NCBI RefSeq assembly: GCF_036924515.1
Contig: NZ_JAZHRR010000001.1
Coordinates: 4,559,001 to 4,623,000 of the forward strand
Length of the DNA: 64,000 nt
Reading direction: 5' to 3'
DNA from: Bradyrhizobium sp. AZCC 1610
Lineage (GTDB): Bacteria > Pseudomonadota > Alphaproteobacteria > Rhizobiales > Xanthobacteraceae
Shown here in pieces: positions 17,839 to 27,613 of this stretch (its first letter is position 1; each line of letters begins with the position of its first letter). The translations under genes were made by a program, and so were the position numbers. The notes under the pieces were generated by a model. That model did no database searches. It was given only the letters and a program-made list of their open reading frames with translations, and had not been told where the DNA came from.

Positions 17839-20781
17839 ATGAAAAACGCCTCAACGCTTGAGCGACGCCTGCGGTCAAACATGACCGGCGACGTGTTCTT
17901 CGATGCCTTCAACCGCGGCCGCTATGCCACCGACGCCTCGTTCTACCAGATCATGCCGGCGGGCGTCGTGGTACCCCGCAGCATGGACGAAGCCCTCAGG
18001 GCGCTCGCCATTTGCCGGAGCGACGGCGTGATCGTCACCCCGCGCGGCGGCGGCACCTCGCAATGCGGCCAGACCGTCAACGAGGGAATCGTCGTCGACT
18101 TTTCCAAACACCTGAACCGGGTGCTTTCGCTCGACGTCGCAAACCGCATTTGCGTGGTCGAGCCCGGTATCGTGCTCGACGATTTAAATCGCCAGCTCAA
18201 AAAGCACGGACTCTGGTTTCCGGTCGACGTCTCCACCGCCTCGCGCGCCACCATCGGCGGCATGGCCGGCAACAATTCCTGCGGCGGCCGTTCGCTGCGC
18301 TACGGCACCATGCGTGACAACACGCTGTCCATGGACGCGGCGCTGACCGACGGCACGCTCTTGCATTTCGGCGAGGTGCCGCGGGATCTGGCGCGAGTGA
18401 ACTCGCCCCAGAGCGGGCTCGCGCTGTTCCGGGACATGCTCGATCTCGGCGAGCGCGAGGCCGCGGAGATATCGGAGCGATTTCCAAAAGTGCAGCGCCG
18501 CGTCGGCGGCTACAACCTCGATGCGCTGGTGCCGCGCAATGCGCCGAACAACATGGCGCATCTTCTGGTCGGCTCCGAAGGCACGCTGGCGTTCACCACG
18601 CAGGTCGAGCTCAAGCTGTGGCCTGTGATCCGAAACAAGGTGCTGGGCGTCTGCCATTTCGGCAGTTTTTACGAGGCGATGGATGCGGCGCAGCATCTGG
18701 TGAAGCTGCGTCCGATCGCGGTGGAATTGGTCGACCGCACCATGATTGCGCTCGGCCGCGACATCGCGATGTTCCAGCCGATCATCGCGACCGCCGTGCG
18801 CGGCGATCCCGATGCGGTGCTGGTCGTGGAGTTCGCGGAGGAAGATCAGGCTGAAAATCTGCATCGCCTCAAACAGCTCGGCGAACTGATGGCCGATCTC
18901 GGCTTTGGCTGGGACAAGCCGCAACGCAAATGGGGCGGCGTGGTCGAGATCACCGAGCCCGCACTGCAAACCGGGATCGCCGATTTCCGCGCCGCCGGCC
19001 TCAACGTGATGATGTCGATGAAGCAGGAGGGCAAGCCGGTCTCCTTTGTCGAGGATTGCGCGGTGCCGCTGCCGCATCTCGCCGACTATACCGAACGGCT
19101 CAACGCCATCTTCGCCAGGCACGGCACCCGCGGCACCATGTATGCGCATGCCTCCGAAGGCTGCCTGCACGTGCGCCCCGTCCTCAATTTGAAGCTCGAA
19201 AAGGACGTCAAGGCGATGCGGGCCATCGCCGAAGAGACCTTCGAGATGGTGCGCGAATACAAGGGCTCGCACTCCGGCGAGCATGGCGATGGGCTGGTTC
19301 GCTCCGAGTTTCACGAAGCGATGTTCGGCTCCCGCATCGTGGCCGATTTCCGGGAGGTCAAGCAACGCTTCGATCCGGACAATCAGCTCAATCCCGGCAA
19401 GATCGTCGATCCTGCAAAAATGGACGATCGTTCGTTGTTTCGTTATCGGCCGGACTATCGCATAGGTGAGCTGAAGACCGCGCTCGACTGGTCGGCCTAT
19501 CCCGGCGCCGGCGGCGGCTTTCAGGGCGCGGTCGAGATGTGCAACAACAACGGCGCCTGCCGAAAACTCGAGGGCGGCGTGATGTGCCCGTCCTATCGCG
19601 CGACGCGCAACGAGAAGGACGTCACGCGAGGCCGCGCCAACACGCTGCGGCTTGCGATTTCGGGGCAGTTGGGCCCGGATGCACTGGCCTCAGATGAAAT
19701 GATGGATACGCTGAAACTCTGCGTCTCCTGCAAGGCCTGCCGCCATGAATGCCCGACCGGCGTCGACATGGCCAAGATGAAGATCGAGGTGCTGGCCGCA
19801 CGCGCGGCAAAGCACGGGCTTTCCCTGCGCGACCGGCTGGTCGGCTATCTGCCGCGCTATGCTGATCTGGCGTCCCGCTTCGCCCCGCTCGCCAACTTCC
19901 GCAACAACAGTCCATTGCTGCGTGCGCTGTTCGAGAAACTTGCCGGCATCAGTGCGAAGCGCGCCCTGCCCGCGTTCCGCCGCGATGTGTTCAAGGCCGA
20001 CGCCGAGGTATTTGGCCCCGCAGACGGCCATGAGGTCGTGCTGTTCGCCGACACCTTCAACCGCATTTATGAGCGTGAGAATCTCGACGCAGCCTTGCGT
20101 GTTTTGGTTGAAGGCGGATATCGCGTGCATGTTCCAAGACCCATGGGCCGCGCCCGTCCGCTGTGTTGCGGGCGGACATTCCTCTCGGCCGGTCTGGTCG
20201 AACAGGCGCGCAGCGAACTGGACAGGCTGGTCGCGACCTACGCGCCGTTCGCGGCGCGCGGCGTGGCGATCGTCGGATTGGAGCCGAGCTGTCTGTTGAC
20301 GCTTCGCGACGAACTGCTCTCGCTCCGGTCGGACAATGACGCCAAGAGCGTCAGCGCGCATGCATTGCTGTTCGAGGAATTTCTGGTTCGCGAGGCGGAG
20401 GCCGGCCGCCTCAAGCTGCCACTCGGCGCTATCCAGGCAAAAGCGCTTGTTCACGGCCACTGCCATCAAAAATCATTCGGCGCCTTCAAGCCGGTCGAAA
20501 AAATACTTCGCCTTGTTCCCGATCTCGGTGTCGAAACCATCGAATCAAGTTGCTGCGGCATGGCCGGTGCGTTCGGCTATGGCGCCGACACCTATCAAGC
20601 CTCGATGGAAATGGCCGAGCTGTCGCTGCTGCCGGCAGTACGCCGCGCCGACGCTACCACGCTGATCGTTGCCGACGGCACCTCGTGCCGGCACCAGATC
20701 AAGGACGGCACGAACCGTGCAGCACTGCACGTCGCCCGAGTGCTCGCGATGAGCCTCGACAGCGCGCGGCCCAACCATTAA
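17839..20781 (+). CDS. FAD-binding and Fe-S cluster oxidoreductase (GlcD/D-2-hydroxyacid dehydrogenase type fused to CCG domain)
   Basis: A 980-residue fusion. Residues about 40-260 form a PCMH-type FAD domain (TPRGGGTSQCGQTVNEGIVVD, GGMAGNNSCGGRSLRYGTM). Residues about 260-540 are the FAD-oxidase C domain, with HAHASEGCLHVRP-like and SGEHGDGLVRSEF motifs. Next come two cysteine clusters (CNNNGAC...C and CVSCKACRHECPTG) for 4Fe-4S binding. The C-terminus holds two CCG repeats (PLCCGRTFLSAG and SSCCGMAGAFGYG). Such proteins oxidise D-lactate, glycolate or D-2-hydroxyglutarate and pass electrons to the respiratory chain. The ATG at 17839 is preferred to the TTG at 17818. Substrate is probably a 2-hydroxyacid linked to the neighbouring glyoxylate aminotransferase. 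Confidence 0.9.
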   Translation: MKNASTLERRLRSNMTGDVFFDAFNRGRYATDASFYQIMPAGVVVPRSMDEALRALAICRSDGVIVTPRGGGTSQCGQTVNEGIVVDFSKHLNRVLSLDVANRICVVEPGIVLDDLNRQLKKHGLWFPVDVSTASRATIGGMAGNNSCGGRSLRYGTMRDNTLSMDAALTDGTLLHFGEVPRDLARVNSPQSGLALFRDMLDLGEREAAEISERFPKVQRRVGGYNLDALVPRNAPNNMAHLLVGSEGTLAFTTQVELKLWPVIRNKVLGVCHFGSFYEAMDAAQHLVKLRPIAVELVDRTMIALGRDIAMFQPIIATAVRGDPDAVLVVEFAEEDQAENLHRLKQLGELMADLGFGWDKPQRKWGGVVEITEPALQTGIADFRAAGLNVMMSMKQEGKPVSFVEDCAVPLPHLADYTERLNAIFARHGTRGTMYAHASEGCLHVRPVLNLKLEKDVKAMRAIAEETFEMVREYKGSHSGEHGDGLVRSEFHEAMFGSRIVADFREVKQRFDPDNQLNPGKIVDPAKMDDRSLFRYRPDYRIGELKTALDWSAYPGAGGGFQGAVEMCNNNGACRKLEGGVMCPSYRATRNEKDVTRGRANTLRLAISGQLGPDALASDEMMDTLKLCVSCKACRHECPTGVDMAKMKIEVLAARAAKHGLSLRDRLVGYLPRYADLASRFAPLANFRNNSPLLRALFEKLAGISAKRALPAFRRDVFKADAEVFGPADGHEVVLFADTFNRIYERENLDAALRVLVEGGYRVHVPRPMGRARPLCCGRTFLSAGLVEQARSELDRLVATYAPFAARGVAIVGLEPSCLLTLRDELLSLRSDNDAKSVSAHALLFEEFLVREAEAGRLKLPLGAIQAKALVHGHCHQKSFGAFKPVEKILRLVPDLGVETIESSCCGMAGAFGYGADTYQASMEMAELSLLPAVRRADATTLIVADGTSCRHQIKDGTNRAALHVARVLAMSLDSARPNH

Positions 20782-20810
20782 TCCCTACTCAATCGCAAAG
20801 GAACCTATTT

Positions 20811-21239
20811 ATGGCCGAACTTACCCTCGACGTCGCTCGCAAGATTCTCGATGCCGCCCTTGCCAAGGGCGTCGAGAAGAAACTGAAGCCGCTGGTCATC
20901 ACCATTCTGGATGCCCGCGGCTGCGTGAAGGTCACGGCGGCGCAGGATGGCACCAGCCTGATGCGGGCCGAAATCGCGCACGGCAAGGCCTATGGCGCGC
21001 TCGCGATGGGCATGGGATCGCGGGCGTTGTTCCAGCGCGCCCAGGAGCAGGCCTACTTCGTCAGCGCCATGAACGCGCTGGCGCAAGGCCGCCTTGTGCC
21101 GGTGCCCGGCGGCGTGCTGATCATGAACGGCCCTACGTTACTTGGGGCGGTTGGTGTCAGCGGCGATACGTCTGATAACGACGAGGCTTGCGCGGTCGCC
21201 GGCATCGAAGCCGCCGGACTGAAGGCGAATGTGGGGTAA
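20811..21239 (+). CDS. GlcG/HbpS family heme-binding-like protein
   Basis: The 142-residue protein has the DUF336/GlcG layout: a leading helix ARKILDAALAKG, then LVITILDARGCVKV, and the C-terminal PVPGGVLIMNGPTLLGAVGVSGDTSDNDEACAVAGIEAAGL, which is highly characteristic. The start ATG follows AAAGGA. It lies 29 bases after the oxidoreductase and is almost certainly in its operon, as glcG commonly accompanies glycolate oxidase genes. Its biochemical role is unsettled. Confidence 0.88.
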   Translation: MAELTLDVARKILDAALAKGVEKKLKPLVITILDARGCVKVTAAQDGTSLMRAEIAHGKAYGALAMGMGSRALFQRAQEQAYFVSAMNALAQGRLVPVPGGVLIMNGPTLLGAVGVSGDTSDNDEACAVAGIEAAGLKANVG

Positions 21240-22346
21240 CGCTCGTCGACGGCCGCGACCGTCAGTAGGCTATCATGTCTACAGCCCGCTTCGTACGAAG
21301 CCCTATGAACCTAGCGCCCAAAAAGATCAATAAGAACAATGGTCTTTGGCCATAATTGAGTGGTCAATCGGAGTGTTGTCCGTGTTTGCCCTGCTCTAAT
21401 TCACGATAGGAACGGATCACCGACCCCTCAGGGACTTCGTCCTCGGAACCCGTTTTTAGTGTAGACACCCGCCTTGGCAACCACACATAGAGATCGTAGT
21501 GTACCAGCGGCACTACCTCGGCGGGACAAATCATGATCGAAGCCATTCTGTTGATTGTCGGCACATACATCATCGTTGCCGAAGTTGTTCGACGGTGGCG
21601 TGAAGCCGCCGAACGCGCAAAGTCCAGGAATAACCGCGCATAAGGGCTGCCTCGGTGTTGACCGTGACTGGTTATAGAACCGTCTTGTTCCCAACAGAAT
21701 TCAGCTCAGGTTCCATTCCAATATTTTCTGGTAAGTCATTTTTCGAGTGCCGACCATGCGTACCCTCGGTATTTTCCGCGATCGTCACAGCTGTGGCCCT
21801 CGCCACGCTTTCGATCATTTTCATCGGACTAGGCTCACGGCAATGGATGGTCCGGCGGTCCCATCTGCTCGATGGTTGAGAGCCTTTGCCGCCAGCCGTC
21901 CCTCATGGCCATACCCGGGTTGGCGACCATGGGCTGGGGCCTAATGTTGATGACGGACACGTAAGGCCGCCTGGTTTGGCGACCTCTTTCCTAAATTCCT
22001 GCCGGTGTCATACTCTCTTTCCTTTGCGTAGTCGAAGGAAAGTTGCGTGCGCTCGTCGCGGATGCGGCCTATCAACCTGGTCCTAAAGTCGTGCCCATCA
22101 CTGCTCAGCTTTCATATTTCATCACTGCTCCCAGATGCTCGCGGATGGTTGAATCCAAGAGGTTCTGAGCGCCGTATGGCTTGGCAGTGCGTGGCAGAGC
22201 GCGCTCGCACTCTGCGCCACCAGCGGTCGGCGATCATTGTCGCGAATAACAACGCCCACGAAATAACACAACCAGCCGCTGAAAATCACCCGATTCTGAG
22301 TATCTTGTCGGTGCTCCTGCCCGTTCAAAAGCATCAGACGATCGAG
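21240..22346. other. Left junction region of the island, mostly non-coding
   Basis: About 1.1 kb with lower GC than its neighbours and no large gene. It should contain the left boundary of the conjugative island, but I could not find a direct repeat shared with the right junction near 59020, nor a tRNA gene. One possible small membrane ORF lies at 21533-21643. The LysR frame could be extended upstream to about 22047, but that extension is not protein-like. Confidence 0.4.
21533..21643 (+). CDS. Possible 36-residue single-pass membrane protein
   Basis: The short frame encodes a hydrophobic segment (AILLIVGTYIIVAEVV) directly followed by a basic, charged tail (RRWREAAERAKSRNNR). That layout is typical of small bacterial membrane proteins. 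A GGCGGGA sequence lies upstream of the ATG. I know no family and the region is otherwise empty, so this is tentative. Confidence 0.3.
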   Translation: MIEAILLIVGTYIIVAEVVRRWREAAERAKSRNNRA

Positions 22347-23303
22347 ATGATTCACGAACCAGAATACAAGTACCTGTCTCTTCACAATAGATCATCGACT
22401 GTCGCTCTCCAGCACCTCCGATACGCAGTGGTTTCTGCGGAATATGGCAGCTTTCGCCGAGCTGCCGAGGCCCTTCTCATGCAGCAGTCGACGCTAAGTC
22501 GCTGCATTCGCCAATTGGAAGAATCCCTCGGCGTGACCGTGTTCGAGCGATCGAGCGGCGGCATATGCGCGACGACTGCCGGACGAAACTTTCTTCGAAC
22601 AGCGCGATCGATACTCGAACAAATGGATGCGCTCGTTACGTCAGCGCGCTACGACGGCCGCGGAGAGGCTGGTCGGCTAACTGTGGGTTTTTATACGTCT
22701 CTGTCAGCCGGCAACTTGCGTGCCACCTTGGTGGATTTCAGGCAGCGGTGCCCGAAAGTCGAGCTTCGCATGGTTGAGAGATCCCGGATGCGTCTCGTGA
22801 CCGCCCTACGCAACGGCGCAATTGACGTTGTCATAGCTAGGGATGCGGGGCCGCTCTTTAATAGTAAGGCTTTGCCGCTGTGGAGCGAACGCATTTTAGT
22901 TGCCCTGCCGGAGGGTCATCAACTCGCTACAAAGAAGTCGATCTATTGGACCGACCTGCGGAATGAGACAGTTCTTCTCAGCCAGTATGATCCGGGGCGA
23001 GAACTCGAAGATCTCTTGATAGCAAAACTCGTTTCGACAGTAGACCGCCCCAAAATCGAACGCCATGACGCCAGCAGAGGCATCATCAAGACTCTCATCA
23101 CTATAGGCTTCGGTGTTAGCCTCGTGGCCGAATCCGACATCGGCGTCAATTTTGCTGGCCTCACATATCGAGAGGTACGTGACGGCACGGGGCCAAGCCA
23201 AGTTCACTATTCAGCACACTGGCGCAAGGATAACGACAATCCAGCGCTCGCAAATTTCTTCAAACTGTTGAGCGAACGCTTTCCCTTGCCTTCTGCAGGC
23301 TGA
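22347..23303 (+). CDS. LysR family transcriptional regulator
   Basis: A 318-residue LysR protein: an N-terminal winged helix (LRYAVVSAEYGSFRRAAEALLMQQSTLSRCIRQLEESLGVTVFERS) and a C-terminal LysR-substrate domain (RLTVGFYTSLSAGNLRATL). I chose the ATG at 22347, about 25 residues before the HTH; the longer frame has no family resemblance. It converges on the trb cluster (DUF2274 stop at 23323, 20 bases away). A LysR gene at this edge of the Trb cluster also occurs in related islands as I recall, so it may control transfer, but its ligand is unknown. Confidence 0.85.
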   Translation: MIHEPEYKYLSLHNRSSTVALQHLRYAVVSAEYGSFRRAAEALLMQQSTLSRCIRQLEESLGVTVFERSSGGICATTAGRNFLRTARSILEQMDALVTSARYDGRGEAGRLTVGFYTSLSAGNLRATLVDFRQRCPKVELRMVERSRMRLVTALRNGAIDVVIARDAGPLFNSKALPLWSERILVALPEGHQLATKKSIYWTDLRNETVLLSQYDPGRELEDLLIAKLVSTVDRPKIERHDASRGIIKTLITIGFGVSLVAESDIGVNFAGLTYREVRDGTGPSQVHYSAHWRKDNDNPALANFFKLLSERFPLPSAG

Positions 23304-23322
23304 CTCTTGCTTTCGCAAAAGC

Positions 23323-23523
23323 TTAATCGGTCGCCTTGAACCGCGCCAAGCATCGGCGCAACCAGTTTTGCTGGATCCGAGGTTGGCTGCCAGTCTCACG
23401 AGCAAGCAGGTCGGTGTAAGCGACGAGGTCCCGATAAACATTTGCTGGCAAATTCACAGTAGGCTTGACAGGATTGTCATCGGCAACGGCGCCGAGCTTC
23501 GGCTTGGCCCTTTCTTTTCTCAC
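23323..23523 (-). CDS. DUF2274 family protein of the Trb cluster
   Basis: A 66-residue protein matching DUF2274: KLGAVADDNPVKPTVNLPANVYRDLVAYTDLLARETG resembles the family's KLGxLPDDKPVKLTVELPAxVHRDLxAYA pattern, which has a ribbon-helix-helix look. The start is GTG, overlapping the trbI stop by four bases (GTGA), so it is translationally coupled. It is the usual last gene after trbI in this class of integrative conjugative element. Function unknown. Confidence 0.82.
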   Translation of the reverse strand: MRKERAKPKLGAVADDNPVKPTVNLPANVYRDLVAYTDLLARETGSQPRIQQNWLRRCLARFKATD

Positions 23524-24710
23524 ACTCTGTATGGTTCAAGGACCAGATCGCGATTGACGATTACCCGCACCGGGAAACCCGGCCGGATTGTCAGCGTAGG
23601 CTGCATGTTGAGGTTACGCCGAACGATCTGTTGGCCGGTCTGGTTGAAAGAGTCCCCTGCCCCACGGCGAAGCGCCTGGAGGACACCACTGTCACTGTTG
23701 CCGGCATCGGAGCCGAGCTCCGCCCCGACGCTGAGCAAGGTTGACAGCAGCCCCGCCTTGAACAGCTCGCCCCAATGATGATCGACCTCGTCCTGCAGCC
23801 CCGAATATCCCCCGGCGTCGGCAGCCGGCTGGCGCTCAAGGATGATCGATCGGCCATTCGGCATGATGAGGCGTGTCCAGACCAAGAGGACGCGCGACTG
23901 GCCGAAGGCAACCTGGCTGTCGTAGATTCCGATCAGCCGCGCTCCTTGGGCGATTAGCAGCGAGCGTCCCGTCGGCGTGTCATAGATGTTCTCCGTCACC
24001 TGCGCGGTGATTTGACCCGGCAGATCGGAGCGAAGCCCCGTAATAAGCGCAGCGGGGATCACGGACCCGGCCTGCACGACGTAAGGCGAAGCCGGCTTCG
24101 TCACACGATCGGGGCTCGTGGTCCGGCGATCTATCGAGGCATTGATGAACGCGAGCTTGCGATCTTGTCCGTTCTGAGCATAGGCCTCATCGGGCGATGC
24201 CACAGCATTCGAGGTGGTCTCAGCGGGAGTGATTGCCGCGGGTGGTCGAGCATTCGTTGACGCAAAGACCTTGCTGATGCGCGCGGCCTCGCTTTCCTGG
24301 TTCATTCGCTGCTGCTCGGCATCGACCGCTAGCGGACCTGCCTGCGCTTGAGCCGCAACGATTGGACGACCGAGATCGCCGGGCAATGGCGGTCCAAGGC
24401 GAGGCACGTCGCGCGGAATACCCGTATAGTCGCGCGGCAGTCCGGCCAAGCCATCGGCCACATTGTGGTGATCAGTGCTGTAGAGTTCTTCGGAAGCAGA
24501 CCGGCGTGTACGATTGTTCTGCAAGGCCCAGAGGACGGCTGCAAGGACCATAAGGAGCGCCAATGCTGTCCCGCTAGCCAAAATCTTACGCGACAGACGC
24601 TTAATAGGCGGGCGTTCTGGGCGGAGGCGCAAAGAGCGAGCAATTTCCTCAGATGTCTTCGGCGCGGTCGAATGAGGGCTGCCGGCACTATTCGCTTCGG
24701 TGCTGGTCAT
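23520..24710 (-). CDS. trbI: Conjugal transfer protein TrbI (VirB10-like)
   Basis: The 396-residue protein has a short cytoplasmic N-terminus, one membrane helix (about residues 42-63, GTALALLMVLAAVLWAL), a proline-rich stretch and a C-terminal VirB10 beta domain (VIPAALITGLRSDLPGQITA, SLLIAQGARLIGIYDS, LVWTRLIMPNGRSI). It spans the envelope and links the inner-membrane ATPases to the outer-membrane TrbG ring. The start shares one base with the trbG stop (TAATG). Confidence 0.95.
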   Translation of the reverse strand: MTSTEANSAGSPHSTAPKTSEEIARSLRLRPERPPIKRLSRKILASGTALALLMVLAAVLWALQNNRTRRSASEELYSTDHHNVADGLAGLPRDYTGIPRDVPRLGPPLPGDLGRPIVAAQAQAGPLAVDAEQQRMNQESEAARISKVFASTNARPPAAITPAETTSNAVASPDEAYAQNGQDRKLAFINASIDRRTTSPDRVTKPASPYVVQAGSVIPAALITGLRSDLPGQITAQVTENIYDTPTGRSLLIAQGARLIGIYDSQVAFGQSRVLLVWTRLIMPNGRSIILERQPAADAGGYSGLQDEVDHHWGELFKAGLLSTLLSVGAELGSDAGNSDSGVLQALRRGAGDSFNQTGQQIVRRNLNMQPTLTIRPGFPVRVIVNRDLVLEPYRV

Positions 24711-25690
24711 TAAGACCTCCGGTCGCTTCTAACGATCCGAACTTTTTGCTGGGCATCGCCACCAAGCCGCAGCTCAGCCGCGGCAAATAGCCGATCGACA
24801 ATCAGCACATTACGATAGGTTCGGTAATTGACGATTTCAGGCTTGCCATCCGGACCGATGACGAATAGCGGCGGCATCTCGCCCTGAACTATGCCAGGAG
24901 AGAATTCCACATAGACCTTGCGACCGTCGTCATAGGCACCGACCGGCCGCCAGGGCGGATCATCGCCCTCAATGGTATAGCGATAGCGCCGCTGAGAAGG
25001 CTCGGGAAGAACTGGCGTCGGCGGAACGGCCTCTGCGCGCGCCATCCGATCCTCGGGATAGAACCAGGCCACCGAGGGCATATAGGGCTTCTCACGCGAT
25101 CGTAGCTCAATCAGATAGGTGCGCCGGTCAGTGTTGACCACGAGATTGGTCTCGATCGAGGACCGTGTCGGCTTGACCATGATATGGACGCGTCTGGTGT
25201 CGCCACTTCCACTTTCGGTGTCGCCGACAACCCAGCGCACGGTGTCGCCGGCCGATACCGGACCTGAACCCGTGAGCTGCTCACCAGGCTCGAGCGCGAT
25301 ATCGGTGATCTGTCCAGGAGCGGCATAAATCTGATAGAGGGCGCCGGGACTGAACGGAAATACCTGCACCGCGTTGAAGTAGCCCTCCTTCCGGGGCTCG
25401 ACGCGTGCGGCATCATTGGCAGTCTCGATCCGGGCGACAGGCTCTTTCGCCTCCGCCACCCCTTTCTTTCCTCCTTTGGCTGGCGTCCAGGACGGTGGAA
25501 CGTGCTGCGACCGTGGACGCCCTTCCGCTAATATTGATGGACTGGCGGGCGGCGGGATATCGGCATCGTAGCTGATCTGCGGTGGCTTGAAGGTGGTACA
25601 GCCACTGAGTGCAACTAGGCAAGCAAACAGCACGGGGCACATGATCTTGCCCATACGTCGGCTAGCGATTTTGATTGTCGGCTCGTTCAC
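24710..25690 (-). CDS. trbG: Conjugal transfer lipoprotein TrbG (VirB9-like)
   Basis: The 326-residue protein has a lipoprotein signal (VLFACLVALSGC) and a VirB9-type domain (GALYQIYAAPGQITDIALEPGE, ITNLVVNTDRR-like segment, YLIELRSREKPYMPSVAWFYP). It forms the outer-membrane core of the type IV secretion channel with TrbI. It overlaps trbF by four bases and trbI by one base. An inner Met at residue 13 is an alternative start with a more standard signal length. Confidence 0.95.
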   Translation of the reverse strand: MNEPTIKIASRRMGKIMCPVLFACLVALSGCTTFKPPQISYDADIPPPASPSILAEGRPRSQHVPPSWTPAKGGKKGVAEAKEPVARIETANDAARVEPRKEGYFNAVQVFPFSPGALYQIYAAPGQITDIALEPGEQLTGSGPVSAGDTVRWVVGDTESGSGDTRRVHIMVKPTRSSIETNLVVNTDRRTYLIELRSREKPYMPSVAWFYPEDRMARAEAVPPTPVLPEPSQRRYRYTIEGDDPPWRPVGAYDDGRKVYVEFSPGIVQGEMPPLFVIGPDGKPEIVNYRTYRNVLIVDRLFAAAELRLGGDAQQKVRIVRSDRRS

Positions 25691-26370
25691 TGCCCGACCT
25701 CCTTCGACCAGTTGATGGCATTGACATAGACCCCGAGCGGATTCTTACGCAGGCGATCGGCATCACGCGGGGTTTCGATCACGAGGGTGAGGATGGCGGT
25801 CCAGCGTTCGGTAGCGGCAAGCTGACCGTTTTCATAGCGGCGCTCGACCCAGGCGACGCGAAAGCTCTCCGGCGAGGCGCGGATGACACTCGATATTTCG
25901 ACCGCAATCTGCAGCTTGCCGAGCTTGGCAAAGGGATCGTTGACGCGAGCGTGGTTATTGAGGGCCGCGGCACCGCGGTCCGTTGTAAAGTCATAGGCAC
26001 GCAGCCAGTCCTGACGCAGCACGACAGCGTCGGCTGGAAGTCCACGCACGTCTTCGATGAAGCGTGCCAAATGGAAGGCGATCTGCGGATCGGTCGGCTG
26101 ATAGAATGGATTGGCTGGGCTGACGCTCTGCGCCTGGCCGAGACGATCGACCTCAACGACCCAGGGCGTAACGGTGCCTTGGGTCGACTGCCAGACAAGA
26201 CCGGATGCGAGCCCTGCCGACAGGATCAGCGAACCGAAAGCCATCAGCCGCCAGTTTCTCGCCTGCACGCGCGCCGAACCGATGCGGTCGTCCCAAACTT
26301 GGGCCGCCTTCTGATAGGGCGTCACAGGCGTAGGCGTGCGGCCATAGTGAACGGACGGTCGCTTGAACAT
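25687..26370 (-). CDS. trbF: Conjugal transfer protein TrbF (VirB8-like)
   Basis: The 227-residue protein starts MFKRPSVHYG at 26370, sharing one base with the trbL stop (TGATG). It has one membrane helix near residues 45-65 and a periplasmic VirB8-type NTF2-like domain (WDDRIGSARVQARNWR, LRQDWLRAYDFTTDRGA, RYENGQLAATERW). It acts as an inner-membrane assembly factor. The longer frame upstream of 26370 overlaps trbL and is not used. Confidence 0.94.
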   Translation of the reverse strand: MFKRPSVHYGRTPTPVTPYQKAAQVWDDRIGSARVQARNWRLMAFGSLILSAGLASGLVWQSTQGTVTPWVVEVDRLGQAQSVSPANPFYQPTDPQIAFHLARFIEDVRGLPADAVVLRQDWLRAYDFTTDRGAAALNNHARVNDPFAKLGKLQIAVEISSVIRASPESFRVAWVERRYENGQLAATERWTAILTLVIETPRDADRLRKNPLGVYVNAINWSKEVGQ

Positions 26371-27608
26371 CACTGCTTTCCTTCCGAGAGATCGACGGAG
26401 GCGCCGCCTCCATCCTGATCGGCAGAACGGACTGCGTTGGTGGCGGCGGACGCCCCATGACGCATGGTCTTCATGCTCTTCAAGCGGCTGGCCCAACTGG
26501 GCTGGGTGTTCGCAGATGAAGCACTCGCAGGGGGCTGGGCTGCGCCGCCTTCACCGGCCGCAGCGCCGCCGGTTGATGCCGAGCTGCCAACTGGACTTGC
26601 CGCAGCGCGACGAAGCGGGCTCGTCATGGCGGACGCGCCGGACACACCGATCGCCCGAAACGCACCGCTCGCACTGCCCGCTAGCGTCGCAGTTCCACGT
26701 GCGGCTCCCGCGAGTGCACCAGCGCTGCCTGCAGCAAGACCCGCTCCGGCCAACACGACTCCGCCAGCAGCTAACCCCGTGCCGACGGCGGCTCCTGCGC
26801 CAAGCTGGGGGCCGCCGGATACGATGCTGTTGGCGATGCCGGGTCCAAAGACTCCCAGACCCAGCAGCGCTAATGCTGCGAGCACCAGGGCCATGGCATC
26901 TTCAATGCCGATCTGTGCACCGCTAGAGCCTGCGGTAAACTGCGAAAACAGCGTCGAGCCGATGCCGACGATGACGGCGAGCACCATGACCTTGACGCCA
27001 GACGAGATGACGTTGCCGAGCACGCGTTCGGCGGCGAAGGCCGTCTTGCCGAATAGCCCAAAGGGGATCAGGACGAAGCCAGCGAGCGTCGTCAGCTTGA
27101 ATTCAATCAGGGTGACAAAGAGCTGGATTGCCAAAATGAAGAAAGCGAGCAGCACGATCACCCAGGCGAACAGCAACACTACGATCTGAACGAAATTCTC
27201 GAAGAAGCTGACATAGCCCATCAATCCCGAGATCGAGTCCAGGATCGGCCGCCCGGCATCGATACCGACCTGTGCGATCCGCCCCGGGCGCAGGAATTCG
27301 GCCGAGGACAGTCCCGTGCCAGAGGTCTTGAGGCCGAGACCGGCAAAGCTCTCGAAAACGACGCGGGCGAGATTGTTCCAATTGCCGATCAGGTACGCGA
27401 AGACGCCAACGAACAGCGTCTTCTTCACAAGGCGGGCGATGATGTCTTCATCAGTACCCCAAGCCCAGAACAGGGCGGCCAGCGTGACGTCGATCGCGGC
27501 GAGCGTAGTCGCGAGGAAGGCGACTTCGTTACCAAGCAACCCAAAACCAGAGTCGATATAGCGGGTAAAAGTTTCCAGAAATCGATCAATGACGCCCGTG
27601 CCACCCAT
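26370..27608 (-). CDS. trbL: P-type conjugative transfer protein TrbL (VirB6-like)
   Basis: A 412-residue protein with five to six membrane helices between residues 30 and 260, ordered like VirB6/TrbL (MGGTGVIDRFLETFTRYIDSG start, LVKKTLFVGVFAYLIGNWNNLA). The C-terminal third is rich in alanine, glycine and serine, as in other TrbL proteins. The ATG at 27608 is chosen by family resemblance; the trbK-alt stop lies 5 bases upstream. It forms part of the inner-membrane channel. Confidence 0.94.
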   Translation of the reverse strand: MGGTGVIDRFLETFTRYIDSGFGLLGNEVAFLATTLAAIDVTLAALFWAWGTDEDIIARLVKKTLFVGVFAYLIGNWNNLARVVFESFAGLGLKTSGTGLSSAEFLRPGRIAQVGIDAGRPILDSISGLMGYVSFFENFVQIVVLLFAWVIVLLAFFILAIQLFVTLIEFKLTTLAGFVLIPFGLFGKTAFAAERVLGNVISSGVKVMVLAVIVGIGSTLFSQFTAGSSGAQIGIEDAMALVLAALALLGLGVFGPGIANSIVSGGPQLGAGAAVGTGLAAGGVVLAGAGLAAGSAGALAGAARGTATLAGSASGAFRAIGVSGASAMTSPLRRAAASPVGSSASTGGAAAGEGGAAQPPASASSANTQPSWASRLKSMKTMRHGASAATNAVRSADQDGGGASVDLSEGKQ

Positions 27609-27613
27609 CGAAA

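Noticed and set aside
18184..19365. Minus-strand frame inside the FAD oxidoreductase gene
   Set aside because: Antisense shadow; no recognisable motif.
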